A DNA stretch of 22,040 nt, from positions 1-22,040 of IMG/VR virus record IMGVR_UViG_3300031741_000024. One strand, written 5' to 3'. The number at the start of each line of letters is the position of its first letter. Positions within the stretch are counted from its first letter, which is position 1. Shown one piece after another: positions 1 to 6,054 of this stretch. The notes under the pieces are model-generated. The model worked only from the letters and a program-made list of their open reading frames with translations. It was not told where the DNA came from and did not search any database. Origin of the DNA: a virus. The position numbers were made by a program, and so were the translations under genes.

Positions 1-63
1 GGCAATGGGCGGGGTCAGAACAAGGGGGGCGGGGGTGGCTTTTTTAAAGGCTTGTATTTTTAA
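1..63 (+). CDS. C-terminal end of an upstream gene (partial, tentative)
   Basis: Frame 1 is open from the window edge to a TAA at 61-63 and would encode the last 20 residues of a protein. The visible part is rich in glycine and ends in aromatic and hydrophobic residues (GLYF). Frame 2 is also open, to position 94, so the reading frame is not certain. Frame 1 is preferred because its stop falls just before the Shine-Dalgarno of the next gene. No function can be assigned. Confidence 0.3.
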   Translation, partial: GNGRGQNKGGGGGFFKGLYF

Positions 64-86
64 CAATAACTTAAAAGGTTTTTTAA

Positions 87-638
87 ATGGTTAAAACAGC
101 AAATCAAGATCAACCGGCGCCGGTGGCTTTTGCAAATCTTGCCCAGGTTTTGGAAAGGTTGGATAAAGAAGGTTTTAAAGTTTCAAAGGCTAAAATTTAT
201 CGGGATGAAAAAAAAGGAATGATCCGCGCCAATGCCGACAGGACCGTATCGGAAACTGAGGTCCGGGCGTATGCCAGTAATTTGAAACGGGCGGCCGGTG
301 ATATCGGGGACCTGTCAGATTTGCAAAACCAGAAAGCACAAAAGGAAGTTGAAAAACTGGACGAACAAATCGCAAAACTAAAATTTGACCGGGAAAAATC
401 AGAAGGTAAATTTATTCCCCGGTCGGATTTTGAATCGGAATTGGCCGCCAGGGCCGCGGTATTGGATACAGGATTCCGGCATATGTTCCAGGTACGCGCC
501 CGGGATCTAATCGGCCTGGTCGGTGGCAAACCGGATTTAATGGGGGATTTTCTGGCGGAATTAAATATAATTTTGAACGAACAAATGACAACCTATGCCG
601 GTGTTAAAACATATCACGTTTTATTTATGGAGGATTAA
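87..638 (+). CDS. Terminase small subunit-like DNA-packaging protein
   Basis: The 183-residue protein has the layout of a small terminase subunit. Residues about 14-65 form a DNA-binding-like segment in which KVSKAKIYRDEKKGMI resembles a winged-helix recognition region, and SETEVRAYA closes the domain. A charged coiled coil follows at about 78-108, then a helical C-terminal part that would mediate oligomerisation or contact with the large subunit. In phages with GpA-type large terminases this subunit recognises the packaging site and delivers the large subunit. The start is supported by AAAGG at 75-79. Unusually, four small ORFs separate it from the large subunit at 2016. The call rests on architecture and position; another phage DNA-binding protein is possible. 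Confidence 0.7.
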   Translation: MVKTANQDQPAPVAFANLAQVLERLDKEGFKVSKAKIYRDEKKGMIRANADRTVSETEVRAYASNLKRAAGDIGDLSDLQNQKAQKEVEKLDEQIAKLKFDREKSEGKFIPRSDFESELAARAAVLDTGFRHMFQVRARDLIGLVGGKPDLMGDFLAELNIILNEQMTTYAGVKTYHVLFMED

Positions 639-644
639 AAAAAA

Positions 645-1103
645 ATGGAAATAAAAGTTTGCGATTGTGAAAATGCAAAACCTTTTATGGGGAATTTAGA
701 ATTTGAGAAAATTGTTTTTAGGTGTCCAGAGTGCGGCGGCGCCAGGTGCGACGCGGGGATAAAAAAAAATGATTTGGAAAAAATGATTGATCAATGGAAA
801 ACGACGGCCTTGTCAATTAATGAATCTGAAAAATTGATCAAACTTTTGATCAAAGATCGGGGAAAAAAATCATTGGGAATTGAAGAAATAAAAGGAAAAC
901 AGGCCGCATTTGAAATGGATCTTTTATATTTTGTTAATTCAAAACTTGCAATATTCAAAGATGAAACCGGCATTTCTATAAATGCTATTTATTTTGATAT
1001 GGTCGGGGTTTTTAATTCTGAACCTGGCGTTAATAGAATGGGGTTTAAACTTAAACAATGTAACACAACTTTTGAGAGGAAAAAAAATGGCCTTTACTTT
1101 TAG
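645..1103 (+). CDS. Hypothetical protein with N-terminal cysteine cluster
   Basis: This 152-residue protein is not recognised. Its first 40 residues hold CDC (6-8), CPEC (28-31) and a further Cys at 36, a spacing that could make a small zinc ribbon. The middle is lysine-rich and helical (about 43-90), and the C-terminal third is mixed and hydrophobic. Its ribosome-binding site, GGAGG at 629-633, lies inside the end of the small terminase gene, so the two are probably translated from one message. Its last 17 bases overlap the start of the gene at 1087. It could be a packaging-associated accessory protein, but nothing in the sequence shows that. Confidence 0.55.
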   Translation: MEIKVCDCENAKPFMGNLEFEKIVFRCPECGGARCDAGIKKNDLEKMIDQWKTTALSINESEKLIKLLIKDRGKKSLGIEEIKGKQAAFEMDLLYFVNSKLAIFKDETGISINAIYFDMVGVFNSEPGVNRMGFKLKQCNTTFERKKNGLYF

Positions 1104-1368
1104 ACCGTCAAAGGAAGCGGCAAAGGCGCTTGAAAAAATCAAGAAGGGTAAACAAATAGCGACGTGTTCAAAGGTCATTGAATATGTATTGACCCGGTTT
1201 TTATCCCTTGAAAAAGAACTATCAGAAACCCGGGCGGAACTGTCCGCCCTGAAAAGTGAATTTGCAAGTAGCAAATGGACGATAATTCGAAAACAAGAAG
1301 CGGACATGGATTTTAAGCGTATGGTTCAGGTTTTTGAGAATGACCGTCAACAGGCTTTGAAAAGATGA
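1087..1368 (+). CDS. Small ribbon-helix-helix-like protein with coiled coil
   Basis: The 93-residue protein starts with MAFTFRPSKEAAKALEKI, a short strand followed by a helix. TCSKVIEYVLTRFL gives the second helix, which is the order seen in ribbon-helix-helix DNA-binding proteins. Residues about 42-62 (SLEKELSETRAELSALKSEF) are a heptad-like coiled coil, followed by a basic tail. The open frame extends upstream to an ATG at 982, but the start at 1087 is preferred: it has GAGAGG 8 bases upstream and avoids a long overlap with the preceding gene. It lies directly before the first 44-bp repeat array, so it is one candidate for the array-binding protein; that link is inference. Confidence 0.6.
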   Translation: MAFTFRPSKEAAKALEKIKKGKQIATCSKVIEYVLTRFLSLEKELSETRAELSALKSEFASSKWTIIRKQEADMDFKRMVQVFENDRQQALKR

Positions 1369-1410
1369 TTTCCGCGGGGGTTCGCCGGGATCCGCCGCGT
1401 CGGGTTTGTA

Positions 1411-1511
1411 AAATGGTATCAAAAAAGTGTCCAGGACGACCGGCCCAGGGCGACAAATGGTATCAAAAACGCGCCCAGGGCGACCAGGTCCCGGGTGCAA
1501 ATGGTATCAAA
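1411..1511 (+). repeat. 44-bp-period array A: three AAATGGTATCA copies
   Basis: AAATGGTATCAAA occurs at 1411, 1455 and 1499. The core GGTATC lies at 1415-1420, 1459-1464 and 1503-1508, exactly 44 bp apart, all in the same direction. The two GC-rich spacers are built from short palindromes with a one-base centre: GTCCAGGAC and GCCCAGGGC in the first, CGCCCAGGGCG and GACCAGGTC plus CCCGGG in the second. The first palindrome of each spacer is centred at the same place, base 23 of the unit. The array fills most of the gap between the genes ending at 1368 and starting at 1524, and its last copy sits just before the Shine-Dalgarno of the latter. A related array is at 10965-11065. Function unknown; protein-binding sites are the simplest reading. 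Confidence 0.85.
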
Positions 1512-1523
1512 TAAGGGGGGTGC

Positions 1524-1712
1524 ATGGGTAGAAAATACGAAATATTTGTTGAAATCTTAAAGGATACGCCGGGCGCGTTAATGGTCACAAACGGGGATAT
1601 AACGGCGTGGTTTCCAAAGTTATTGATTGAAATGGATCAGGACGGCGGCCCGGGTGATGGCGTTATTTTGACCATGTCGGAAAGCCTGGCAATCGACAAA
1701 GGGTTTTTATAG
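1524..1712 (+). CDS. Hypothetical small protein
   Basis: A 62-residue protein of no recognised family. It is acidic to neutral, with a hydrophobic N-terminal half (YEIFVEILKDTPGALMV) and a glycine/aspartate turn (DQDGGPGDG) near residue 40. There is no membrane segment or cysteine motif. A G-run at 1515-1520 could serve as its ribosome-binding site, 3-4 bases before the ATG, which is close spacing. It follows repeat array A directly, so any transcriptional or translational effect of the array would act first on this gene and on those through the large terminase. Confidence 0.5.
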   Translation: MGRKYEIFVEILKDTPGALMVTNGDITAWFPKLLIEMDQDGGPGDGVILTMSESLAIDKGFL

Positions 1713-1736
1713 TCCATTCATTAAAGGGATAAAAAT

Positions 1737-2012
1737 ATGAAAATAAAATTGAATAGTTCTGATGTTCATAAAACAAAATTTTTTGATAATACCGGGTGCG
1801 ATATCACAAGGCAATTGGATATTGTGTCCGCCACAATAAAATTAAAAGTTGACCGCCGCCCGACGGTTGATTTGGTTTGTATGGTGGACGGGATTGATTT
1901 TTCAAAAATTAATGTTGCCAGTTTGGTTGATTGCGAAACAAAAAAAAATGTTCTGCAAAGTGTTTATAATGCTGAACAGATGAAAATAAACGGATTTTCA
2001 AGAATTAATTAA
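1737..2012 (+). CDS. Hypothetical protein before the large terminase
   Basis: A 91-residue protein of no recognised family, with AT-rich codons, mixed strand-like segments (DIVSATIKLKVDRRPTVDLV) and three scattered cysteines. AAAGGGAT about 8 bases upstream of the ATG supports the start. It ends 3 bases before the large terminase gene, so the two are very probably cotranslated. Position suggests a packaging accessory role, but there is no sequence evidence for one. Confidence 0.5.
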   Translation: MKIKLNSSDVHKTKFFDNTGCDITRQLDIVSATIKLKVDRRPTVDLVCMVDGIDFSKINVASLVDCETKKNVLQSVYNAEQMKINGFSRIN

Positions 2013-2015
2013 TCT

Positions 2016-4001
2016 ATGAATCAGCTTTTTAAAGATAAGGATCAAGGTATCAAATATCATGGCCGCCCGGCGTGGTGTTCGTTTGATTTGTGGGGATCCT
2101 TAAAAAAAGTAATGCCACAAAAAGAATTATCCATTGAATTTGATTTTTCCCGGGCTGAAAAAAAAATATATAGAAAAAGAAAAAAAATAAAGGTGTCTGA
2201 ATGGGCGGAACGGCACAGAATTTTGACCATGTCAGTTTTGCCCGGCGCCTGGCATAACGACGTTACGCCGTATTTGACCGGGATCATGGACGCGGCCGCC
2301 CTGTCCTTTATCCGGGAAGTAACAATTTGCAAAACGCCGCAAACCGGCGGATCCGAAGCCATCCACAATTTTATCGGTTATTGTATTGATCGCGATTGGG
2401 GTCCGGTTTTATATATTTATCCGGATCAAAAAACGGCCGAAGAAAATTCAAAAGATCGGGTATTGCCCATGATCACGTCGGCGCCACGCTTGCGAAAATA
2501 CTTGACCCCAAAAGATAAAGATACGTCAATTCACAGAATTAAATTATCGCATATGACTGTTTTTTTTGGTTGGGCGCGGTCGGTGGCGACCCTTGCAAAC
2601 AAGTCGATACAGTACGCGGTGGCCGATGAAATCGACAAACCCGGATTTGATCCAGGCAAAACGGAAACCGGGGCGCTCGAATTAATTGACAAGCGGTTGA
2701 CCACGTTTCGGGGGAAATCAAAATTTATTAAAATATCCACGCCGACCCTTGAAAGCGGGAACGTCTGGAAAGAGTTAAATGCAATGGACATTATTTTCGA
2801 TTATTTTGTCAGGTGTCCTTTGTGCGACGGTATGCAGTTAATGAAATTTAAGGGGATCAAGTGGGACGGTGCATCAAAAGCAGATCCCCGGGAAGTCAAA
2901 AACAAAAATCTGGCCTGGTATAAATGTAAACATTGCGCGGGTAAATGGGATGAAGGTTTGCGGGATAAAGCAGTTAAAAAAGGCGTATGGATGGCCCGGG
3001 GCAAAAAAATATCCATGGACGTTTATTTAAGAACATATAGGCCCGCAACAATCGGATTTCATATCCCGGCGTGGATATCTTATTTTATAACTTTTGGGGA
3101 AATTGTATCCGCTTTTTTATTGGGTTTGGACGATCCCATAAAATTGCAGGATTTTAAAAATTCTTATGAGGCCCTGCCCTGGTCGGATGAATCTATTTTG
3201 CAGGACGAACAGGGGGTCCTTGATCATTGTATTGATTTGCCGGGTGGCGTGGTCCCAAAGGCCGCCAGGTGGTTGACGGCCGGGATTGACGTTCAAAAAT
3301 ATGGTTTCTGGTTTGTGGTCCGGGCCTGGTTTGATGAAAATAAAAGCCATTTAGTACAATATGGATATTTTACGACCTGGGCCGATGTTGACACGTTGAT
3401 TTTTAAAACGCGTTATCCGGTTGAAAACGGAAATGGTGAAACCATGGGGATATCGCGGGCCGGGATTGACAGCGGCGGCGGGGTGGCGGCCGACGATGAT
3501 TGGACAAAAACAGAGGAAGTGTATTCGTATATTCGGCGGAATGGCGGTTATACAGCCTTTGCAACAAAGGGCGCGTCAAAACCCCAGGCCACGAAATTAA
3601 AAACAACGGTTGTTGATAAAACGCCCGGCGGCCAAAAAAAGGCCAGAAAATTAATGGGTGGCGGCCTGGTTTTATATTGGTTAAATACCCATGTATTAAA
3701 ATCTATTTTTTGGCAACGTATGACGACGGACAAGGTTAAAGGATCGGATCAGGTAACGACATTACACGCGGATACCGGCATGGATTACGCGCAACAAATC
3801 ACGGCCGAAAAAAAAGAAAAAAACCGTAACGGGGTTTGGAAGTGGGTCCAGATCCGGCGGGATAATCATTTGCTCGATTGTGAAGTTATCGCGGCGGCTT
3901 GTTCAGATCCGGAATGGTCCCCGTCATTATCCCATATTGTCGGGTCTATGCGGACCGGCGGCAAGAAAGGCAAAGTCATATCAAAAGGTATTCAGCAATG
4001 A
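2016..4001 (+). CDS. Terminase large subunit, GpA family
   Basis: At 661 residues this has the length and order of the lambda gpA family, the ATPase-nuclease motor that cuts concatemeric DNA and pumps it through the portal. WAERHRILTMSVLPGAWHND (63-82) is the typical entry to the ATPase domain. EVTICKTPQTGGSEA (101-115) is the family's variant Walker A, and VADEIDK (202-208) is the Walker B with adjacent acidic residue. A CPLC (267-270) and CKHC (304-307) pair forms a zinc-binding insert. The nuclease domain starts near TAGIDVQKYGFWF (421-433), includes GIDSGGG (483-489), and ends with DCEVIAAA (621-628), so acidic residues suitable for metal binding are present. The gene is complete. Its stop overlaps the next start (ATGA at 3998-4001). 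Confidence 0.93.
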   Translation: MNQLFKDKDQGIKYHGRPAWCSFDLWGSLKKVMPQKELSIEFDFSRAEKKIYRKRKKIKVSEWAERHRILTMSVLPGAWHNDVTPYLTGIMDAAALSFIREVTICKTPQTGGSEAIHNFIGYCIDRDWGPVLYIYPDQKTAEENSKDRVLPMITSAPRLRKYLTPKDKDTSIHRIKLSHMTVFFGWARSVATLANKSIQYAVADEIDKPGFDPGKTETGALELIDKRLTTFRGKSKFIKISTPTLESGNVWKELNAMDIIFDYFVRCPLCDGMQLMKFKGIKWDGASKADPREVKNKNLAWYKCKHCAGKWDEGLRDKAVKKGVWMARGKKISMDVYLRTYRPATIGFHIPAWISYFITFGEIVSAFLLGLDDPIKLQDFKNSYEALPWSDESILQDEQGVLDHCIDLPGGVVPKAARWLTAGIDVQKYGFWFVVRAWFDENKSHLVQYGYFTTWADVDTLIFKTRYPVENGNGETMGISRAGIDSGGGVAADDDWTKTEEVYSYIRRNGGYTAFATKGASKPQATKLKTTVVDKTPGGQKKARKLMGGGLVLYWLNTHVLKSIFWQRMTTDKVKGSDQVTTLHADTGMDYAQQITAEKKEKNRNGVWKWVQIRRDNHLLDCEVIAAACSDPEWSPSLSHIVGSMRTGGKKGKVISKGIQQ

Positions 4002-4195
4002 CAGATTGCGGGCTATTAGACGGCCGGGATGAAATTTCCGCATTTTTAAATGGCGCCGGGGTTAAAAAGTTGAACCGCTGGCGGGCGGCCGGTATGCCGA
4101 TAAGAACAGAAAACGGCCGCTGGCTGGCTCATAAAGAGAATATCGACGAATGGTTTAAGCATTATACGCGGCTTAAAAAAAAGGGGGAAAAATGA
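3998..4195 (+). CDS. Small helix-turn-helix DNA-binding protein
   Basis: A 65-residue protein. LLDGRDEISAFLNGAG is followed by KKLNRWRAAGMPIR, a basic wing-like GRWLAHKENIDEWF, and a short lysine tail. This is the pattern of MerR/excisionase-type winged helix-turn-helix proteins and of some phage packaging DNA-binding proteins. The ATG at 3998 is chosen over an in-frame ATG at 3899 because it makes a 4-base ATGA overlap with the large terminase and has AAAAGG upstream at 3982. It could regulate the accessory genes that follow or assist packaging; the sequence does not decide between these. Confidence 0.7.
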   Translation: MTDCGLLDGRDEISAFLNGAGVKKLNRWRAAGMPIRTENGRWLAHKENIDEWFKHYTRLKKKGEK

Positions 4196-4422
4196 AAATA
4201 GTCTTATTAATAATTTTTTCCATGGCATTAATAATTTTAACTATTTTGGTCGGTTATTTTGGGGCCTGGTGTTCTGATATGTCCATGGAATTAAAAAGCT
4301 TGAAAGCGCAACAAAATACTATCCAGATTATGACGTCGGCAAAGTATGGGGAGTATATAAAACATATAAGCAAGCGGCCCGGGTTAAAGGCTAAAATGGA
4401 ATTTATAAAAGATAGGGGATAA
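4192..4422 (+). CDS. Small membrane-anchored protein
   Basis: The 76-residue protein opens with one strongly hydrophobic stretch (about residues 2-26, from KIVLLII to YFGAWC), then a hydrophilic helical tail (MELKSLKAQQNTIQ and a basic C-terminus). This fits a single-pass inner-membrane protein with an N-terminal anchor. It overlaps the previous gene by 4 bases (ATGA), and GGGGG lies just upstream of the start. Small membrane proteins at this kind of location can be moron products or superinfection-exclusion factors, but no family is recognised. Confidence 0.6.
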   Translation: MKIVLLIIFSMALIILTILVGYFGAWCSDMSMELKSLKAQQNTIQIMTSAKYGEYIKHISKRPGLKAKMEFIKDRG

Positions 4423-4423
4423 T

Positions 4424-4741
4424 ATGCCAAAAAGAATACAAAGAAAAAGGACAAAGGGGTGGAAAATGCCGCCTAATACGGTTTATGTCGGCCGGGGTAG
4501 CAAGTTTGGAAACCCTTTTAAAATTACTGAAGATCGAACGGCCGCGGAAACCGTCACAGCTTTTAAAATCTGGTTGACGGTTGACGGTGTCCACGCCGGG
4601 ATCCCTGAAAAAAAGGCGGCCATACTTGATAATATTGAAGAAATCCGGGGCAAAGATTTGGCGTGTTGGTGCAAGATCGGGAAACCGTGTCATGCGGATA
4701 TTTTGTTAGAAATTGCTAATGAAAAAAAATCCGGTAATTGA
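4424..4741 (+). CDS. DUF4326 family protein
   Basis: The 105-residue protein matches the DUF4326 pattern. VYVGRGSKFGNPF (20-32) comes first, then a variable helical middle, then GKDLACWCKIGKPCHADILLE (76-96) with Cys81, Cys83, Cys89 and His90. DUF4326 proteins are short, occur widely in phages and bacteria, and have no established biochemical role that I can name with confidence; the conserved Cys/His and Gly/Arg residues suggest a nucleotide- or metal-related site. The first 15 residues are a basic extension, so the true start could be the in-frame Met at residue 15. AGGGGA precedes the annotated ATG. Confidence 0.8.
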   Translation: MPKRIQRKRTKGWKMPPNTVYVGRGSKFGNPFKITEDRTAAETVTAFKIWLTVDGVHAGIPEKKAAILDNIEEIRGKDLACWCKIGKPCHADILLEIANEKKSGN

Positions 4742-4777
4742 TGTATTTAGCGGATTAACCGCTTATAGGAGAAAAGA

Positions 4778-4993
4778 ATGGATGACACAAAAAGATTTAA
4801 TTGGCTTGAAGAACAATTTGGTGGTGCAGTTATAAATAATGATAACGGTATGTGGGCGTTTGCCTCTGATGGATTTCAAAACATTGAATCTGGAAATGAA
4901 GCGTTTGATTTGGAGTCTACATTTTTAGTAGAGAAGCATGCTTTTAAACCAACACTCCGTGAAGCTATTGACCATGCCATTAAAAATTCATAA
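4778..4993 (+). CDS. Hypothetical small protein, possible moron
   Basis: A 71-residue acidic protein with two tryptophans and the motif NNDNGMWAFASDGFQNI; it resembles conserved small phage proteins of unknown role. Its codons (GGT, TCT, GAA and few GCC/GCG) are plainer than those of neighbours. TAGGAG at 4765-4770 is a good ribosome-binding site. The gene is bracketed by an 8-base direct repeat, TAACCGCT, at 4756-4763 and 4991-4998; the second copy includes its stop codon. A small hairpin (4749-4763) precedes it and another (5011-5037) follows, which suggests a self-contained cassette. Confidence 0.6.
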   Translation: MDDTKRFNWLEEQFGGAVINNDNGMWAFASDGFQNIESGNEAFDLESTFLVEKHAFKPTLREAIDHAIKNS

Positions 4994-5010
4994 CCGCTAA
5001 TAAAAAGTTG

Positions 5011-5037
5011 CACCAGACGGAAACAACCCCGCTGGTG
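5011..5037 (+). other. Hairpin after the 4778 gene
   Basis: CACCAG (5011-5016) plus CGG (5018-5020) pairs with CCG (5029-5031) plus CTGGTG (5032-5037), leaving one bulged A and an 8-base loop. No T-run follows, so it is not a standard intrinsic terminator. It could protect the upstream message from 3' decay or be a remnant of the cassette boundary. Confidence 0.4.
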
Positions 5038-5077
5038 ACCATTACATTACACTAAATAATATAAAAAGATGATAATT

Positions 5078-5281
5078 ATGAAAAATTTAAAAGAAAAATT
5101 AAAAGAAATCGAAATTGAACAAAGACAGTATTTTGATGATTTTAAAAAAACAAAAGCAAAAGTCATGGAAATGCCGGTATCGGATATTGATGATCCGATG
5201 CGCTTGTATTTAAGACAACAAAGTTTTCGCGAAGGGTTCGCGATGGGTTGGCGTGATGCTTTGGAATATAAAGGAAATTAA
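5078..5281 (+). CDS. Hypothetical charged helical protein
   Basis: A small, highly charged protein: MKNLKEKLKEIEIEQRQYFDD gives a helical N-terminus, and the C-terminal half has an aromatic motif (FREGFAMGWRDALEY). An in-frame ATG at 5069 would add three residues; neither start has a strong Shine-Dalgarno, and 5078 is chosen because AAAAGA lies 7 bases before it. No family is recognised. It is one of the accessory genes between the large terminase and the terminator at 5394. Confidence 0.5.
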   Translation: MKNLKEKLKEIEIEQRQYFDDFKKTKAKVMEMPVSDIDDPMRLYLRQQSFREGFAMGWRDALEYKGN

Positions 5282-5284
5282 GGC

Positions 5285-5359
5285 GTGAAAAAGCGGGATA
5301 TTTTTATGGTCGCTTTGAATTGCTTTTTAATTGGTTGGGCGGTTTGGCTGTATTTTTGA
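5285..5359 (+). CDS. 24-residue hydrophobic peptide (GTG start)
   Basis: A GTG at 5285, 3 bases after the previous stop and preceded by AAGGAAATTAAGG, opens a frame of 24 codons ending in TGA at 5357-5359. The peptide has a basic tip (VKKRD) followed by one hydrophobic segment (IFMVALNCFLIGWAVWLYF) long enough to span a membrane. Basic-then-hydrophobic order and coupling to the preceding gene argue for real expression, but the size makes this uncertain. It lies directly before the bidirectional terminator. Confidence 0.4.
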   Translation: MKKRDIFMVALNCFLIGWAVWLYF

Positions 5360-5387
5360 AAGGTATAAATTTTTAAATGGGGAGCAT

Positions 5388-5427
5388 AAAAAAGGCCCGC
5401 CGGGTTTAAATCCTGGCGGGCCTTTTT
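5388..5427. terminator. Bidirectional intrinsic terminator
   Basis: Eleven-base arms, GGCCCGCCGGG (5394-5404) and CCTGGCGGGCC (5412-5422), pair around the 7-base loop TTTAAAT with one G-T wobble. T5 follows on the plus strand (5423-5427) and a run of A precedes (5388-5393), so the same hairpin ends both the rightward accessory transcript and the leftward regulator transcript from 5843. Confidence 0.9.
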
Positions 5428-5444
5428 GTTTTTGGGGTGTCTTA

Positions 5445-5843
5445 TTAATTGTTATATGATTTTAAAAGAATGGATAAAAAACCGGATCTGGAAATATTCA
5501 AATTTTTACAATGAATGTCAATTAATTCAATTTCATTTTTTGCCAGGGAAAAAGAAACCGCCTTTTTTGTATCTGTTTTGGCCGGGCGACCTAATTTTTT
5601 TCCCGGGCGGGCCAGGCGGCGGCCGCCGTGATTTCGATCATTTGTTTTTATTTCGGTGTTATCTACTATCAATTTGTAGTCTGAATTAAATATAACGTCT
5701 TGAAGGGTTTTCCAGGAAATCAAGCGGCCGTCAATTTTTATAATATTGTTTGCCAATCTTTCGACAATTATTTGTGTTTTCCCGTCGGTTAAAATGGATC
5801 CGTTTTTGATCGTGTTTTTTAGTTCCGGTATTGTTTGAATCAT
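5445..5843 (-). CDS. Ribbon-helix-helix/AT-hook regulator
   Basis: The only convincing leftward gene: 132 residues. Residues about 93-130 (KKAVSFSLAKNEIELIDIHC and onward through NISRSGFLSILLKSY) give the strand-helix-helix pattern of ribbon-helix-helix repressors. Just before it lie two basic Gly-Arg-Pro-like patches (RRLARPGKKLGRPAK, 75-89) resembling AT-hooks. The N-terminal 60 residues form a mixed, strand-rich domain of unknown role. AAGGATAA (plus 5850-5857) is the ribosome-binding site, and a good promoter lies at 5888-5916. It is divergent from the head operon and shares its regulatory region, so it probably represses itself and possibly the rightward genes. Confidence 0.7.
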   Translation of the reverse strand: MIQTIPELKNTIKNGSILTDGKTQIIVERLANNIIKIDGRLISWKTLQDVIFNSDYKLIVDNTEIKTNDRNHGGRRLARPGKKLGRPAKTDTKKAVSFSLAKNEIELIDIHCKNLNISRSGFLSILLKSYNN

Positions 5844-5887
5844 TTGATTATCCTTATTTAGTGTTAATGTTTATTTGTATTATGGAT

Positions 5888-5916
5888 AATCTATATGATT
5901 AATCTTGCTTTGTCAA
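5888..5916 (-). promoter_or_regulatory. Leftward sigma70-type promoter of the regulator
   Basis: On the minus strand a perfect -35 TTGACA (plus 5911-5916) is followed after 17 bases by TAGATT (plus 5888-5893), 4 of 6 matches to the -10 consensus. GATTAATC and GATTATCC lie in and beside the -10, so they could be an operator for self-repression. Confidence 0.65.
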
Positions 5917-6021
5917 ATAATTTAATCAAGTTTTTTTATCTTTTTCGCGTATCATTTATCATACCTGTCTAAAATAGACTATTTTTGCGCTTTAATACGC
6001 CTTTTTTGCGTGTCAAGGAAT

Positions 6022-6054
6022 TTAACAGTTTCTTAACAGTTCCTTAACAGTTTC
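6022..6054 (+). repeat. Three tandem 11-bp repeats, TTAACAGTTYC
   Basis: TTAACAGTTTC (6022-6032), TTAACAGTTCC (6033-6043) and TTAACAGTTTC (6044-6054) are adjacent with no spacer and differ at one base. A related TAACAGTTTTT is at 6125-6135. The 11-bp step puts each copy on the same DNA face, as expected for cooperative binding. The neighbouring ribbon-helix-helix protein is the obvious candidate, since that class often binds short tandem repeats. Confidence 0.8.

Noticed and set aside
982-1086. Earlier start of the ribbon-helix-helix-like gene at 982
   Set aside because: It would overlap the previous gene by over 100 bases and lacks a ribosome-binding site, whereas the ATG at 1087 has GAGAGG at good spacing.
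1411-1511. Array A as a miniature CRISPR array
   Set aside because: The repeated part is only about 13 bases, the spacers are themselves palindromic and partly alike, and no cas gene is present. Array B has mixed motif orientation, which CRISPR arrays do not.
2046-2051. Single GGTATC/GATACC sites elsewhere (for example 2046, 6247, 18459, 20707)
   Set aside because: The six-base core is expected by chance several times in 22 kb. None of these copies has a partner at 44 bp or GC-rich palindromic flanks.
3899-3997. Earlier start of the HTH gene inside terL
   Set aside because: The ATG at 3998 overlaps the terL stop in the usual ATGA manner and has AAAAGG upstream; the added residues match no family.
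5426-5689. Plus-strand frame opposite the leftward regulator
   Set aside because: It begins inside the terminator T-run and is antisense to a gene with clear ribbon-helix-helix features, promoter and Shine-Dalgarno.
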